Assembly (NCBI GenBank): GCA_016124805.1
Contig: WGND01000009.1
Span: 180,606-244,605 of the forward strand
Direction of reading: 5' to 3'
Source: Hyphomicrobiales bacterium
GTDB lineage: Bacteria; Pseudomonadota; Alphaproteobacteria; Parvibaculales; Parvibaculaceae
DNA: 64,000 nucleotides
The notes below the pieces were generated by a model. The model saw only the letters and a program-made list of their open reading frames with translations, had not been told where the DNA came from and did not search any database. This document shows positions 10,142 to 20,071 of the stretch, piece after piece; position 1 is the stretch's first letter, and each line of letters begins with the position of its first letter. A program made the translations under genes and the position numbers.

Positions 10142-11110
10142 TCAGACGTAGTGGAAGACCTTCAGCACGGCCGGCCCCAGCAGCACAAAGAAGAGAACCG
10201 GCAGGAAGAAGACAATCATCGGCACGGTCAGCATGGGCGGCAGACCGGCGGCTTTCTTTTCCGCCGCCGCCATGCGCATGTCGCGGTTTTCCTGCGACAT
10301 GACGCGCAGGGCCGCACCCAGCGGCGTACCATAGCGCTCAGCCTGGATGAGTGTTGTCGCAACAGCCTTCACGCCGGGCAGGCCTGTGCGGATGGCGAGA
10401 TTTTCATAGGCCTTGCGGCGTTCCTGCAGATAGGAAAGCTCGGCGGTGCAAAGGCCCAGTTCTTCAGCCAGCTCAATCGACTGCGTACCGATTTCGGAGG
10501 CCACCTTCTGAAAGGCTGCCTCAATCGACATGCCTGATTCAACGCAGATCAGCAGCAGATCGAGCGCATCAGGAAAGGCTTTGCGGATTGAATCCTGACG
10601 CCGCGAAATCACGTTCTGCACAAAGACATTGGGCAGATAGAAACCGATAAAACCGGCGGCACCAGCGGCTGCCAGTCGGGCAAAGCCCTGCAGCCCGAAA
10701 CTGTTGATCACATAAAGATAGAAGACCGTCACCAGAAACAGGATGACGGGCATGACAAAGCGGAAGAACACGAAGGTATAAATCGGCGCCTGACCACGAA
10801 AACCGGCCTGGCGGAGCTTGTTCTTGATTTCCTCATTGTCGAGCACATTGCTGTTGGAAAATTTGTCCACCAGCTCTTTCATGAAGCCCTGTGGGGTCTG
10901 GCGAAGACGGGTGCGTTCGCGTGCCAGATTTTCACGCGCCTTGGCCCGCAGGGCCTCGCGCTCGGTCGCCACATATTTCATGCGCGTTCCCAGCTTGTCG
11001 CCGCTCATCATCGGCCCGAGAATGGTGATGATGGTTGCGAAGGCGGCAAAAGCCGTCAACAGCATGACGCCATTCTGAAGCGTGAACATATCCATCAATG
11101 TGCTGAACAT
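10142..11110 (-). CDS. tadC: Type II secretion F-family protein TadC
   Basis: T2SF domain (ALDLLLICVESGMSIEAAFQKVASEIG), order after tadB. Confidence 0.92.
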   Translation of the reverse strand: MFSTLMDMFTLQNGVMLLTAFAAFATIITILGPMMSGDKLGTRMKYVATEREALRAKARENLARERTRLRQTPQGFMKELVDKFSNSNVLDNEEIKNKLRQAGFRGQAPIYTFVFFRFVMPVILFLVTVFYLYVINSFGLQGFARLAAAGAAGFIGFYLPNVFVQNVISRRQDSIRKAFPDALDLLLICVESGMSIEAAFQKVASEIGTQSIELAEELGLCTAELSYLQERRKAYENLAIRTGLPGVKAVATTLIQAERYGTPLGAALRVMSQENRDMRMAAAEKKAAGLPPMLTVPMIVFFLPVLFFVLLGPAVLKVFHYV

Positions 11111-11119
11111 GGGCCGCTC

Positions 11120-12106
11120 CTAAAACTTGAAATTGATCATCTGGCGCATCACGAGAATCCCGATCATCATCCAGGTGACACCTGCAACAAGGATCATGTT
11201 GCCGATTGTGGTCGAGAAAAGCGGATCCATATAGCCGGGCGAAATCAGCACGATCATGCCCATCACGCCGGGTGGCAGCGAGCCGATGATGCCGGCAGAG
11301 GCAATGGCTTCCTGCGACATGGCCTTGATCTTGGCGCGCATCTTCTTGCGGTCGCGCAGCACCTTGGAAAGATTGCCCAGCGCTTCGGCAAGATTGCCGC
11401 CCGTCTTCTGCTGAATGGAAATCACGATCTGGAAGAAGTTCACCTCGGCAAGCGGCATGCGCTCGTAAATGCGTTCCAGTCCCTGCTCCAGCGTGATGCC
11501 CAGTCGCTGGCCTTCCACAATGTCGCGAAATTCGGAGCGCACGGGCTCGGGCGATTCCGTGGCAATGATGCGCAGACAGTCATTGATCGGCAGGCCGGAT
11601 TTGACACCGCGCACGATGACGTCGATCGCATTGGCGAATTCTTCGGTAAAAGCCTTCTGACGGCGCTTGGTCAGGAAGTTCAGCACCCAGCGCGGCACGC
11701 CAAGCGCGCCGACAAAACCGGCAATGAAAGCGATCAGCAGGCCATAGCCATAAAGCATGACGGCGGCGACCACGACCAGCCCCGAAATGGCGCTCAGCAT
11801 GTAGAATGTCCGCGTATCGATTTCCAGGCCCGCGCGTTCAATGCGCAGGGCAAGCGTCACCTTTTCCTTGGCGGCCTTCTGCTTTTCTTCAAGCCCCTTC
11901 AGCGTTTCCTGAACCTGCTTGCGGCGCTTTTCATTATTGTCTGACTCAGAGCCTGGAATCGTCTTGGTGCTGCGCGCGGGACCGGCCACACGCGCCAGTC
12001 GCTTGTCACTGGTTTTGGTGCCGCCCACAAAGACAAAGCCGATGCCGCCTATACCGAAGGCGGCAAGCAGCGCGATGCCGAAAATCATGAGCGTTGTCTG
12101 GTCCAT
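11120..12106 (-). CDS. tadB: Type II secretion F-family protein TadB
   Basis: AIDVIVRGVKSGLPINDCLRIIATESPEPV; ISIQQKTGGNLAEALGNLS. Confidence 0.93.
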   Translation of the reverse strand: MDQTTLMIFGIALLAAFGIGGIGFVFVGGTKTSDKRLARVAGPARSTKTIPGSESDNNEKRRKQVQETLKGLEEKQKAAKEKVTLALRIERAGLEIDTRTFYMLSAISGLVVVAAVMLYGYGLLIAFIAGFVGALGVPRWVLNFLTKRRQKAFTEEFANAIDVIVRGVKSGLPINDCLRIIATESPEPVRSEFRDIVEGQRLGITLEQGLERIYERMPLAEVNFFQIVISIQQKTGGNLAEALGNLSKVLRDRKKMRAKIKAMSQEAIASAGIIGSLPPGVMGMIVLISPGYMDPLFSTTIGNMILVAGVTWMMIGILVMRQMINFKF

Positions 12107-12123
12107 GCCGTCTTGTCCCCGCC

Positions 12124-13572
12124 TCAGCCCTGGGCACGGTCAAGCGCCGCCGCCAATGCGTGATGCTGATTATAGTAGCGTGCCCGTTCCCAGAAAGCCG
12201 GACGTGAAATGCCGGTCGAGACATGCTTGCCCTTGATCTTGCCGGATTCATCCTCGCCATCCATTTCATAGACGAAGAGGTCCTGCGTGATGATGACGTC
12301 GCCTTCGGTCCCCAGCACCTCGGTGATGTGGGTGATGCGGCGCGAACCGTCGCGCAGACGGGCAGCCTGAATGACCACGTCAATCGAGCCGCAGATCATT
12401 TCGCGGATTGTCTTGGATGGCAGCGCAAAGCCACCCATGGTGATCATGCTTTCCAGACGCGAGAGGGCTTCACGCGGCGAGTTGGCATGCAGCGTGCCCA
12501 TGGAGCCGTCATGGCCTGTGTTCATGGCCTGGAGAAGATCGAATGCCTCCGGGCCGCGGACCTCACCCACGATGATGCGTTCAGGACGCATACGCAGGCA
12601 GTTTCGGACAAGTTCGGTCATGGTCACCTGTCCCTGTCCTTCGAGATTGGGCGGACGGGTTTCAAGGCGCACCACATGAGGCTGCTGCAGCTGAAGTTCG
12701 GCGGCGTCTTCGCAGGTGATGACGCGCTCATCGGTGTCGATAAAACCTGTCAGGCAGTTCAGTAGCGTCGTTTTACCCGAACCCGTACCACCGGAAATCA
12801 GCACATTGCAGCGGACCTTGCCGATAATGCCCAGCACTTCGGCGCCTTCCTGGGAGATCGAGGCATATTTCACCAGATCATCCATGGTCAGCTTGTCGCG
12901 GCGGAACTTACGAATGGTGAGCGCCGGCCCGTCAATGGCAAGCGGCGGCACGATCACGTTCACACGCGAGCCGTCTGGCAGGCGCGCGTCGCAAATGGGG
13001 CTTGATTCATCAACGCGGCGGCCGATCTGGCTCACGATGCGCTGACAGATATTCATTAGCTGGCTGTTGTCGCGGAAGCGGATATTGGTCAGCTCCACCT
13101 TGCCCGAGACTTCGATGAAGGTGCGGTCGCAGCCATTGACCATGATGTCGGCGATGTCGTCGCGTGCGAGCAGCGGTTCCAGCGGGCCATAGCCCAGCAC
13201 GTCGTTGCAGATATCCTGCAGCAGGGCTTCCTGCTCGGAAATCGACATGACGACATTTTTGATCGAGAGAATTTCATTGACGATATCGCGGATTTCTTCG
13301 CGCGCGCTTTCGCCATCGAGCTGAGCCAGCTGGGTCAGATCGATGGTATCGATCAGCGCGTTGAAGATCGTCGTCTTGATCTGGTAGTAATTTTCAGAGC
13401 GCTGGTCTGTCGCGCGCGGTTTGGGCGCGGCAACAGGCGCTGCCTGTTTTGCCACAGCAGGACGCGGCGCGGCAGGCTTGGGGGCCGCGACCGGCGCCTC
13501 GGCCTTTGCCGGTGCTGTCGTTGCCACAACCTTGCGGGGCGTGGCCTGTCCGTCGTTGCGCCTACCAAACAC
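12124..13572 (-). CDS. cpaF: CpaF/TadA secretion ATPase
   Basis: [20 protein letters not shown] Walker [41 protein letters not shown]. Confidence 0.95.
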   Translation of the reverse strand: MFGRRNDGQATPRKVVATTAPAKAEAPVAAPKPAAPRPAVAKQAAPVAAPKPRATDQRSENYYQIKTTIFNALIDTIDLTQLAQLDGESAREEIRDIVNEILSIKNVVMSISEQEALLQDICNDVLGYGPLEPLLARDDIADIMVNGCDRTFIEVSGKVELTNIRFRDNSQLMNICQRIVSQIGRRVDESSPICDARLPDGSRVNVIVPPLAIDGPALTIRKFRRDKLTMDDLVKYASISQEGAEVLGIIGKVRCNVLISGGTGSGKTTLLNCLTGFIDTDERVITCEDAAELQLQQPHVVRLETRPPNLEGQGQVTMTELVRNCLRMRPERIIVGEVRGPEAFDLLQAMNTGHDGSMGTLHANSPREALSRLESMITMGGFALPSKTIREMICGSIDVVIQAARLRDGSRRITHITEVLGTEGDVIITQDLFVYEMDGEDESGKIKGKHVSTGISRPAFWERARYYNQHHALAAALDRAQG

Positions 13573-13589
13573 GGGACACTACCTCCAGG

Positions 13590-14867
13590 TCAACCCTTGC
13601 GGGACTTCTTCTTGAAAAACGAGAAAGACGATTTGGGCTTTTCGACAACCGCTTCGCGACCACAGATCTGCTGGGAGAGGAAACGGAAGCCTTCGGCTGC
13701 CTTGCTCTTGGCATCGAGCTCTTCGATCATCTGACCGTTATTGGCCGCCGTGCCGAAAAGACCCGGGTTGAAAGGCAGCACCAGCGCGGGGTCAAGCCCC
13801 ACCGCTTCGGCAAAATCCTTCACCGGAATTTCAGGCCGCTTGGGCACACCCACCTGGTTCATCACCAGATGCGGCAGGCGATCATTGGGGCGGGCCTGTT
13901 TGATCAGATCGACCAGATTTTTCGTATTGCGGAGGCTGGCAAGATCAGGCGTTGCCGTGATCACGATTTCGTCAGCCGCCACCATCACCTGGCGCGTCCA
14001 TGGCGCCCAGATATGGGGCAGATCGATAATGACGCAGGGCACACCGGCGCGCACAATTTCGAGCACGCTCTCGCAGGCTTCCGGGTCGAGTTCAAAGTCG
14101 CGGTCGAGAACCGCAGGCGCCCCGAAAATGCTCAGGCGGTCGGTGCATTTGACAAGCAAACGATCAAGCAGCACGTCATCAAGACGCTCCGGCGAGGTCA
14201 GCGCGTCGGCCACACCCTGGGCAGGGTCCTGATTGAAATCGAGACCGGCGGTGCCGAAAGGCAGATCGAGATCGGTGATGATCACGTCTTCATTCATGCC
14301 CGACGAAATGCACCAGCCGATATTATGCGCAACGGTACTCGAGCCCGTACCGCCCTTGGCGCCCATAAAAGCAATGGAGCGACCGATTGGCGGGGCATCC
14401 GGATCGCCATAAAGACGCGACACGGCTTCTATGATGAGCATGGGGTTGAGCGGGGCCACCAGATATTCATTCACGCCCTGCCGGATCATCTCGCGATAGA
14501 CCGACACATCATTGAGATGACCGATCACGATCACTTTCGTGCCCGCATCGCAAACTTCGGCCAGTGCGCCGAGCTGGGCAAAGAGTTCGCTGCCCATGGC
14601 GCGCGTCTCGACCATGATCAGGTTGGGCGTCGCCGAAGTCTGATACTGTTCCACCGCCAGGGCGACACCGCCCATATGCACGGTCAGATGCGCCTTGGAA
14701 AGACGGCGATCCTCGCCCGCGCGCTGAATGGCGCTGCCCGTTTCGGGATGCTCGCAAAAGGCATGGATCGTGATGCGTGGCACCGGCTTCATCACAGCCG
14801 ATGGGCCCTCATCGCTTGGCATGGGTGGCGCTTCCACCTCAAAATCATTCATTGCGAGATTGCTCAT
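13590..14867 (-). CDS. cpaE: CpaE/TadZ pilus localisation ATPase-like protein
   Basis: IAFMGAKGGTGSSTVAHNIGW deviant Walker A; receiver-like N-domain. Confidence 0.9.
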   Translation of the reverse strand: MSNLAMNDFEVEAPPMPSDEGPSAVMKPVPRITIHAFCEHPETGSAIQRAGEDRRLSKAHLTVHMGGVALAVEQYQTSATPNLIMVETRAMGSELFAQLGALAEVCDAGTKVIVIGHLNDVSVYREMIRQGVNEYLVAPLNPMLIIEAVSRLYGDPDAPPIGRSIAFMGAKGGTGSSTVAHNIGWCISSGMNEDVIITDLDLPFGTAGLDFNQDPAQGVADALTSPERLDDVLLDRLLVKCTDRLSIFGAPAVLDRDFELDPEACESVLEIVRAGVPCVIIDLPHIWAPWTRQVMVAADEIVITATPDLASLRNTKNLVDLIKQARPNDRLPHLVMNQVGVPKRPEIPVKDFAEAVGLDPALVLPFNPGLFGTAANNGQMIEELDAKSKAAEGFRFLSQQICGREAVVEKPKSSFSFFKKKSRKG

Positions 14868-15580
14868 TTGTCCACCTTGCTTACAGCGCCGGAGTCCTGG
14901 TCTTCACGCTTGGTCGCCGTCATCTCACCCTTGCGATATTTTTCAAGCACGGTGCTGCGACGATCGGCATCGGCCGTGTCCATCGGACGCTGGCCCAGAA
15001 GGTCGGCAGGATCAGCCACCATGGCGGCGAGATTTGACTGTGTCGCACAGCCAAAATTGGCCGGGGCCGTATTGCTCGGCATATGGCTGTAGCTGTCTGA
15101 CCAGTCGCCGCAGGGCTGTGCCTTGGCCACATATTGCGCATAGCTCACCAGCACGGGCGCGTTCACCTGCGCTGAAGGTGCCTGATAGGGCGTGTAGTTG
15201 ATCGCTTCCTTGGGAATACCCGCCTCAATCAGCGTCGTACGAATGTCGGAGACAATGCTCGCCGCCGCGCCTGAATTGGGCGCACCACTCGGCGTTGCAA
15301 TGGTCAGCATGCCGTGGCCCTTGGCGCGATAGCGCTGCGCGAAAGCCTCGATCTGGGCACGGTCGCTGGGCGACATGGCAATCTGGCCGCGCGCAACGTC
15401 GATATTGAGCGATGTCGTTTCGCGTTCCACCGTAATCGGATGCGTCACGTCGGCTGTATACATGGCCTGCTCGGCGCCATTGAAGCCGCCGGCGCAACCG
15501 GTCAGGGCAAGCGCCATCATGACGGCACCCAGCGAACCATATGATTTACGGGCGGATGTCTGTTTGATCATGTTTGTCAT
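14864..15580 (-). CDS. cpaD: CpaD pilus assembly lipoprotein
   Basis: Start MTNMIKQ at 15580 with GAGGTG upstream; lipobox LTGC; CpaD motif GCATQSNLAAMVADPADLL; ATGA overlap with cpaE. Confidence 0.9.
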   Translation of the reverse strand: MTNMIKQTSARKSYGSLGAVMMALALTGCAGGFNGAEQAMYTADVTHPITVERETTSLNIDVARGQIAMSPSDRAQIEAFAQRYRAKGHGMLTIATPSGAPNSGAAASIVSDIRTTLIEAGIPKEAINYTPYQAPSAQVNAPVLVSYAQYVAKAQPCGDWSDSYSHMPSNTAPANFGCATQSNLAAMVADPADLLGQRPMDTADADRRSTVLEKYRKGEMTATKREDQDSGAVSKVDK

Positions 15581-15590
15581 TTCCAACACC

Positions 15591-17078
15591 TCATTCCACC
15601 ACATAGCCAACGGGGCCTTCGAGACGACGATCGCTCGGCGAACCACCTCTGGAACCGTAAGTCGCATTGAGACGTCCCATCAGAACAGCGTCCATGTCGC
15701 TGGCAGGTGCAAAGCCATCGGTTGGCAGTGTCAGCCTGTCGCGGCTTGTCGGATCAACCAGATAAGGCGTGACGATCACGACCAGTTCGGTCTCGCTCTT
15801 CTGGTAATCGCTGCTGCGGAAAAGCGTGCCGAGCACGGGCACATCCTTCAGGCCGGGCACACCGTCGATATTGTGGCGCGTCTGGTCAGACAAAAGACCG
15901 GCCATAACGATGGAGCCGCCGCTTGGCAGTTCGAGCGTTGTTTCAGCGCGGCGGACACGCAGGCCCGGAATTGTCTGGCCCGAAATCGTATCAGTGCCGG
16001 CAATCACATAGGAGCCTTCCGTTGTCAGTTCGCTGACTTCCGTTGAAATCTTGAGGCTGATGCGGCCTTCGCTCATCACCACAGGCGTGAAGTTGAGACC
16101 GACACCATAGGGTTTGAATTCCAGCACCACGTTGCCCTGCTGGTCACGCGAGACCGGCACGGGGAACTCACCACCGGCCAGGAACTTGGCCGACTCGCCG
16201 GAAATGGCGGTCAGGTTCGGTTCGGCCAGCGTGCGCACCAGACTGTTGCGTTCCAGCGCCTTGAGCGCACTGTCGATATTGGTGCTACCGGCGGTATAGC
16301 CCGAGCCGGAGGTATCGAGACCGCCAAGTGCCGACCCCTGAAGGGAGAACTGATTTGTCGTAGCAACCTTGAGCGCAAAATCACCAATGCTCGCGGCACT
16401 GGAAAGATCAATACCGAGCTGCTTGATGACCGAACGCTGCATTTCAGCAACCGTCACCTTCAGCATCACCTGTTCCTTGCCTTCAATGGAAAGCATGGAG
16501 AGCACATTGTCCTTGTTGCCGATATAGCGGGCGGCAATATCGCGCGCCTTGTCCGCCTCAACGGCATTGGCGACGGAGCCCGACAGCACGACATGATCAT
16601 TCATGGCCTGCACCTCGATTGAGGAGCCGGGAAAATAGGTACGCAGGCTCTGACGCAGACGGGACAGGTCACGCTCAACGGAAATTTCCAGATTGAGGAT
16701 CTGCTGGCCCTTGTCATTGAAGAAGAAGGCATTGGTCTGGCCCACGGCCATGCCGATGAGATAGGTGCGACGGTTGGTCCGCACCACGGCATCGACAATC
16801 TTGGGGTTGGAAACAAGCACGTCGCTGGCATCCACCGGCAGCTCTATAATGGCGGCCTTGTTCAGGCCCAGCACCATGCTGCGTGATCCACCCTTCAGGG
16901 CGCTTGCTTCAATGCGCACGTGATCGGGATCACCATCGGCATGGGCAATCGTCATGGGTGCCGACGCCATGGAGACCGCGCACAGCATGATAAAGGCCTT
17001 TTTCAGTCCTGCCCGCATTGCTGCGAGAGGGACGTTCGGGCGCAATATGTTTTCAAACCTGCTCATAACCGTCCCCAT
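15591..17078 (-). CDS. cpaC: CpaC/RcpA outer-membrane secretin
   Basis: Secretin domain VPVSRDQQGNVVLEFKPYGVGLNFTPVV...; pilus N-domain; GLKDVPVLGTLFRSSDYQKSETELVVIVTPYLV. Confidence 0.95.
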   Translation of the reverse strand: MGTVMSRFENILRPNVPLAAMRAGLKKAFIMLCAVSMASAPMTIAHADGDPDHVRIEASALKGGSRSMVLGLNKAAIIELPVDASDVLVSNPKIVDAVVRTNRRTYLIGMAVGQTNAFFFNDKGQQILNLEISVERDLSRLRQSLRTYFPGSSIEVQAMNDHVVLSGSVANAVEADKARDIAARYIGNKDNVLSMLSIEGKEQVMLKVTVAEMQRSVIKQLGIDLSSAASIGDFALKVATTNQFSLQGSALGGLDTSGSGYTAGSTNIDSALKALERNSLVRTLAEPNLTAISGESAKFLAGGEFPVPVSRDQQGNVVLEFKPYGVGLNFTPVVMSEGRISLKISTEVSELTTEGSYVIAGTDTISGQTIPGLRVRRAETTLELPSGGSIVMAGLLSDQTRHNIDGVPGLKDVPVLGTLFRSSDYQKSETELVVIVTPYLVDPTSRDRLTLPTDGFAPASDMDAVLMGRLNATYGSRGGSPSDRRLEGPVGYVVE

Positions 17079-17082
17079 TGCC

Positions 17083-17868
17083 CTACTTCACCCGTACGGA
17101 TTGTTCGATGCCGTAACGCACGACTTTCACAACCGTGCCGTCAGCCCCGCTGACGACGTCGTCACCGCTTTCACCCGATTGCGCGATGCTGCGCAGCGAC
17201 AGGGTGATTTCACCCTGCGCGGTCGAGAGCATCAGCAGTTCGGCCTGTGACGGTGTGACTTCCAGCGTCACGGTCTTGCCGACCAGCGCGTCATCACCTG
17301 ACTTGCTGGCAACAGACTGATCGATCGCCAGAACATGAATATTCTTAAGAATAGTCTCACCCTTGACGATCTGCGTGCCGCTTGCCTCATCCTGGGCGCG
17401 GCGCGTCATCAGAATATCGACATGGTCATTGGGCAGAATGAAACCACCTGCCGTTGACTGCGGTGTCACAGGGATCGCAATGGCGCGCATGCCGGGGGCA
17501 ACCAATGCAGCCATGAAACCGGCGCTACCTGCCTTGATCAGCTTGCTTGCCGAGATCGGTTCACCGGCAAACATGGCGGCGCGGGCAAGGCTGCCATCAA
17601 ACTCACCCATCGCCGAGGGCGTATTCGCCTTGGTGATGAAACCGGTCGCGACCGAATTTTCCGGCCAGCTCTGCCAGCGCATGGCGCCGCTATCAAGGCG
17701 CTCACCCACCGAGATGTCACGTGAGGCGACCAGAACTTCAGAGACGGGCGCAACGGCGACTTCAACCTTCGTCGGTTCCTTGCTTGATACCAGCCCACGG
17801 GCAAGAAGCGCTGCAAGACCTGCGGCGACGATTGCCAGAACCAGAACTCCAATGCGTGCGGCGTTCAC
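17083..17868 (-). CDS. cpaB: CpaB/RcpC Flp pilus assembly protein
   Basis: SAF-like domain (VLVASRDISVGERLDSGAMRWQSWP), RcpC-like ILPNDHVDILMTRRAQDEASG. Confidence 0.92.
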   Translation of the reverse strand: MNAARIGVLVLAIVAAGLAALLARGLVSSKEPTKVEVAVAPVSEVLVASRDISVGERLDSGAMRWQSWPENSVATGFITKANTPSAMGEFDGSLARAAMFAGEPISASKLIKAGSAGFMAALVAPGMRAIAIPVTPQSTAGGFILPNDHVDILMTRRAQDEASGTQIVKGETILKNIHVLAIDQSVASKSGDDALVGKTVTLEVTPSQAELLMLSTAQGEITLSLRSIAQSGESGDDVVSGADGTVVKVVRYGIEQSVRVK

Positions 17869-17920
17869 TGTTCAATTCCTTTCAGGCCATTTGTGCGATC
17901 GTTATGCATCATGTTTCTCT

Positions 17921-18430
17921 TCAGCTCGCTGTTGCTGCCAGCTTGAACCAGACGGTGTCGGGATAGATCAGAAGGCCGGCGGCGGCGAGCGCCAAGCCAT
18001 AGGGAATGCCGGTGCGGCGGTCATAAAGCGTGCGGATCCAGTCCTGACGCGCCAAAAAGAGCGGCAGCGGCAGACGACGGAAGCCCAAAATCATCAATGT
18101 CAGCACACCGCCGAAAATGGAGGCGTAAAGCAGATAGGGAAGAAGTTCGCTCCAGCCGAGCCACAGCGCGACAGCGGCCACAAGCTTGGCATCGCCACCG
18201 CCCATCCAGCCCATGGCGAAAAAGCCCATGCCCACAAGCAGCATCAGCAGGCCGGCCGCCAGGTGCATGCCGATACCGCCCATGCTCGTGCCCGTAAACG
18301 GCACCAGCACCAGAAACGCTCCCGCCAGTGCCAGCGTCAGCACATTGGGAATCGTCATGGTGGTCAAATCCCAGATCGCCGCGAAGAGCAGCGCGAGGGG
18401 AAAGACGATAAGGAGCAGGTAGCTGGCCAA
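17921..18430 (-). CDS. cpaA: CpaA/TadV A24 prepilin peptidase
   Basis: Two Asp motifs: AAIWDLTTMTIPN and GMGFFAMGWMGGGDAKL. Confidence 0.92.
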   Translation of the reverse strand: MASYLLLIVFPLALLFAAIWDLTTMTIPNVLTLALAGAFLVLVPFTGTSMGGIGMHLAAGLLMLLVGMGFFAMGWMGGGDAKLVAAVALWLGWSELLPYLLYASIFGGVLTLMILGFRRLPLPLFLARQDWIRTLYDRRTGIPYGLALAAAGLLIYPDTVWFKLAATAS

Positions 18431-18571
18431 TGTATTTGCCCGGATCGTTAGAGTTCAAACGCGCCTGAGAATGGCGAATTTCATTTCTTCACAAGGCGAT
18501 AGTGGAACCGTGATCGTAAATTTGGCGTAAACGGATCATTTTGAACCAAGATCAATTTGGCTCTTTGGCAA

Positions 18572-18609
18572 AGAAAAGGGCCGCCAAACCCCGAAAGGTC
18601 TGGCGGCCC
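18572..18609 (-). terminator. Terminator/attenuator between flp pilin gene and cpaA
   Basis: Minus-strand GGGCCGCCAgacctttcggggttTGGCGGCCCttttcttt. Confidence 0.8.
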
Positions 18610-18647
18610 GCGTCTTTGCATCGCCGACAATCTGCCGGCGAACCGGA

Positions 18648-18827
18648 TTAGGCCGGTGTAGCAGCCGTCAGCTTGCCGCTGATGCCTGTGAACAGGGCAG
18701 CAAGGTCCGTACCCATCGTTGTCACGGCAGTGATGATGGCAACGGCGATAAGGGCGGCAATCAGACCATATTCAATGGCCGTCGCACCGGATTCATTCTT
18801 CACGAAAGACTTCAGAAACTGGCTCAT
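18648..18827 (-). CDS. flp: Flp family type IVb pilin (59 aa)
   Basis: Manual translation MSQFLKSFVKNESGATAIEYGLIAALIAVAIITAVTTMGTDLAALFTGISGKLTAATPA; G/ATAIEYGLIA prepilin cleavage motif; AGGAGG-like RBS upstream. Absent from the supplied ORF track (shorter than 60 aa). Confidence 0.97.
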   Translation of the reverse strand: MSQFLKSFVKNESGATAIEYGLIAALIAVAIITAVTTMGTDLAALFTGISGKLTAATPA

Positions 18828-19091
18828 ATTAAGCCTCCTTGTACAAGTAACCTCGACAGCACCAACCCTCAGGACCGACGGTCCGAGGGCAGCCCGTTAA
18901 TGGACTATGGAAGACCCTATCGTGCTTTCATTACCGAATACCTAATGACCGCAAGCTCTACAGGGTCTGCTTTTTAAGAGAAAATAGTATTCGCAAAGTA
19001 ATTCTTGAATACAGGAAACGAAAACTTCGTTCCCCGCAATAGATCATGCTTTACACAACCCGCGATTCGGGTCATCGGCCTCGTTGCATCG

Positions 19092-19106
19092 TTAATCAGG
19101 TGTTAA
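19092..19106 (-). promoter_or_regulatory. CtrA-type box upstream of flp
   Basis: TTAA-TCAGGTG-TTAA; on the minus strand TTAACACCTGATTAAC (TTAA-N7-TTAAC). Confidence 0.6.
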
Positions 19107-19140
19107 AATGCCGCGAACTCTTCGGGCAATGCGGCCGAAC

Positions 19141-19893
19141 TTATTCGCCGGGCAGCAGGGCCTGCAGCGCGGCAGGCGCCTTGATGATCAGGCCGGGATA
19201 GTCGCGCAGCGCAATGCCGCGTTTGACAATATCGGCAATGGCGCCGGCTACGACTTCTTCAGATGTACTCAGACGCATGGCGAGCTCACGGTGGCGCGGC
19301 AGACGGGGCACGAAAAGGCCCTCCTCGGTGCCATTTTCACCGGCAGGACGCGGTTCGGCGAGGCTGAGCAGTTCGGCATAGACGCGCTGGGCACCGGTCG
19401 CGTTTTGCGGCGCTTCGACAGCGGGGGTGGCAACAGCTTCAATGCCCTTGCGCAGCAGGCGGGCATATTGGCAGAGCAACATGCGGGAAACGGATTCCTC
19501 GCGCGCCAGAAGCTCGGTAAAGCGTTCCTCGGGCATGATGGCGATCTCGGTTGCCTCGCGCGCCACCGCGCTCAGATCCGTCTCGCTCACGCCAAAGACT
19601 GACATTTCGCCAAACTGGCCCCCGGCCTCGACATCGAGAAAGGCCACGCGGCCTGACGGGCCGCTGCTGCGGGCCAGGCGCACCGAGCCCGTCACGACAA
19701 ACATGACGCCGCCCAGACCATCGCCGTGACCGGCTGAAAAAATAATGTCATCGCGCGCATAGCTGCGCCACTCGCATTCAGCCCCCAGCAGGGCGATTTC
19801 CCTGGGCGCCAGCGCATTGAGAACATGGATATTCTTGAGGCTTCGGGCCACATCCATGGCTGGGTAAGTCCCGGAAAACGCATCTTGCTGCAT
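19141..19893 (-). CDS. Crp/Fnr-family regulator (cyclic-nucleotide-binding domain plus winged helix)
   Basis: cNMP domain VEAGGQFGEMSVFGVSETDLSAVAREATEIAIMPEERF; C-terminal HTH LAMRLSTSEEVVAGAIADIVKRG. Confidence 0.85.
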   Translation of the reverse strand: MQQDAFSGTYPAMDVARSLKNIHVLNALAPREIALLGAECEWRSYARDDIIFSAGHGDGLGGVMFVVTGSVRLARSSGPSGRVAFLDVEAGGQFGEMSVFGVSETDLSAVAREATEIAIMPEERFTELLAREESVSRMLLCQYARLLRKGIEAVATPAVEAPQNATGAQRVYAELLSLAEPRPAGENGTEEGLFVPRLPRHRELAMRLSTSEEVVAGAIADIVKRGIALRDYPGLIIKAPAALQALLPGE

Positions 19894-19934
19894 AGAAGCC
19901 TCCTGCTGTGGGATCGGATGCTAATGGCGCAGTC

Positions 19935-19949
19935 TTAATCAGCTCTTAA
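19935..19949. promoter_or_regulatory. CtrA-type box between divergent Crp/Fnr gene and orphan secretin N-domain gene
   Basis: TTAA-TCAGCTC-TTAA. Confidence 0.6.
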
Positions 19950-20071
19950 TCGGCACATGGTCTGTTTGGATCAAATTGTAAGACGGTCAACAGATCGTTC
20001 ACTTCTTGTCTCTAGGCTGACCTCATTGTTCCGCCAGAGATGTGGCGCGTAATCGACCATTGGGGCCAGAC

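Noticed and set aside
13449-15092. 547-aa plus-strand ORF
   Set aside because: Antisense to cpaF/cpaE/cpaD, which have strong family signatures; long shadow ORFs are expected at this GC content
17341-17352. ATTCTTAAGAAT perfect 12-bp palindrome
   Set aside because: Lies inside the cpaB coding sequence; probably chance
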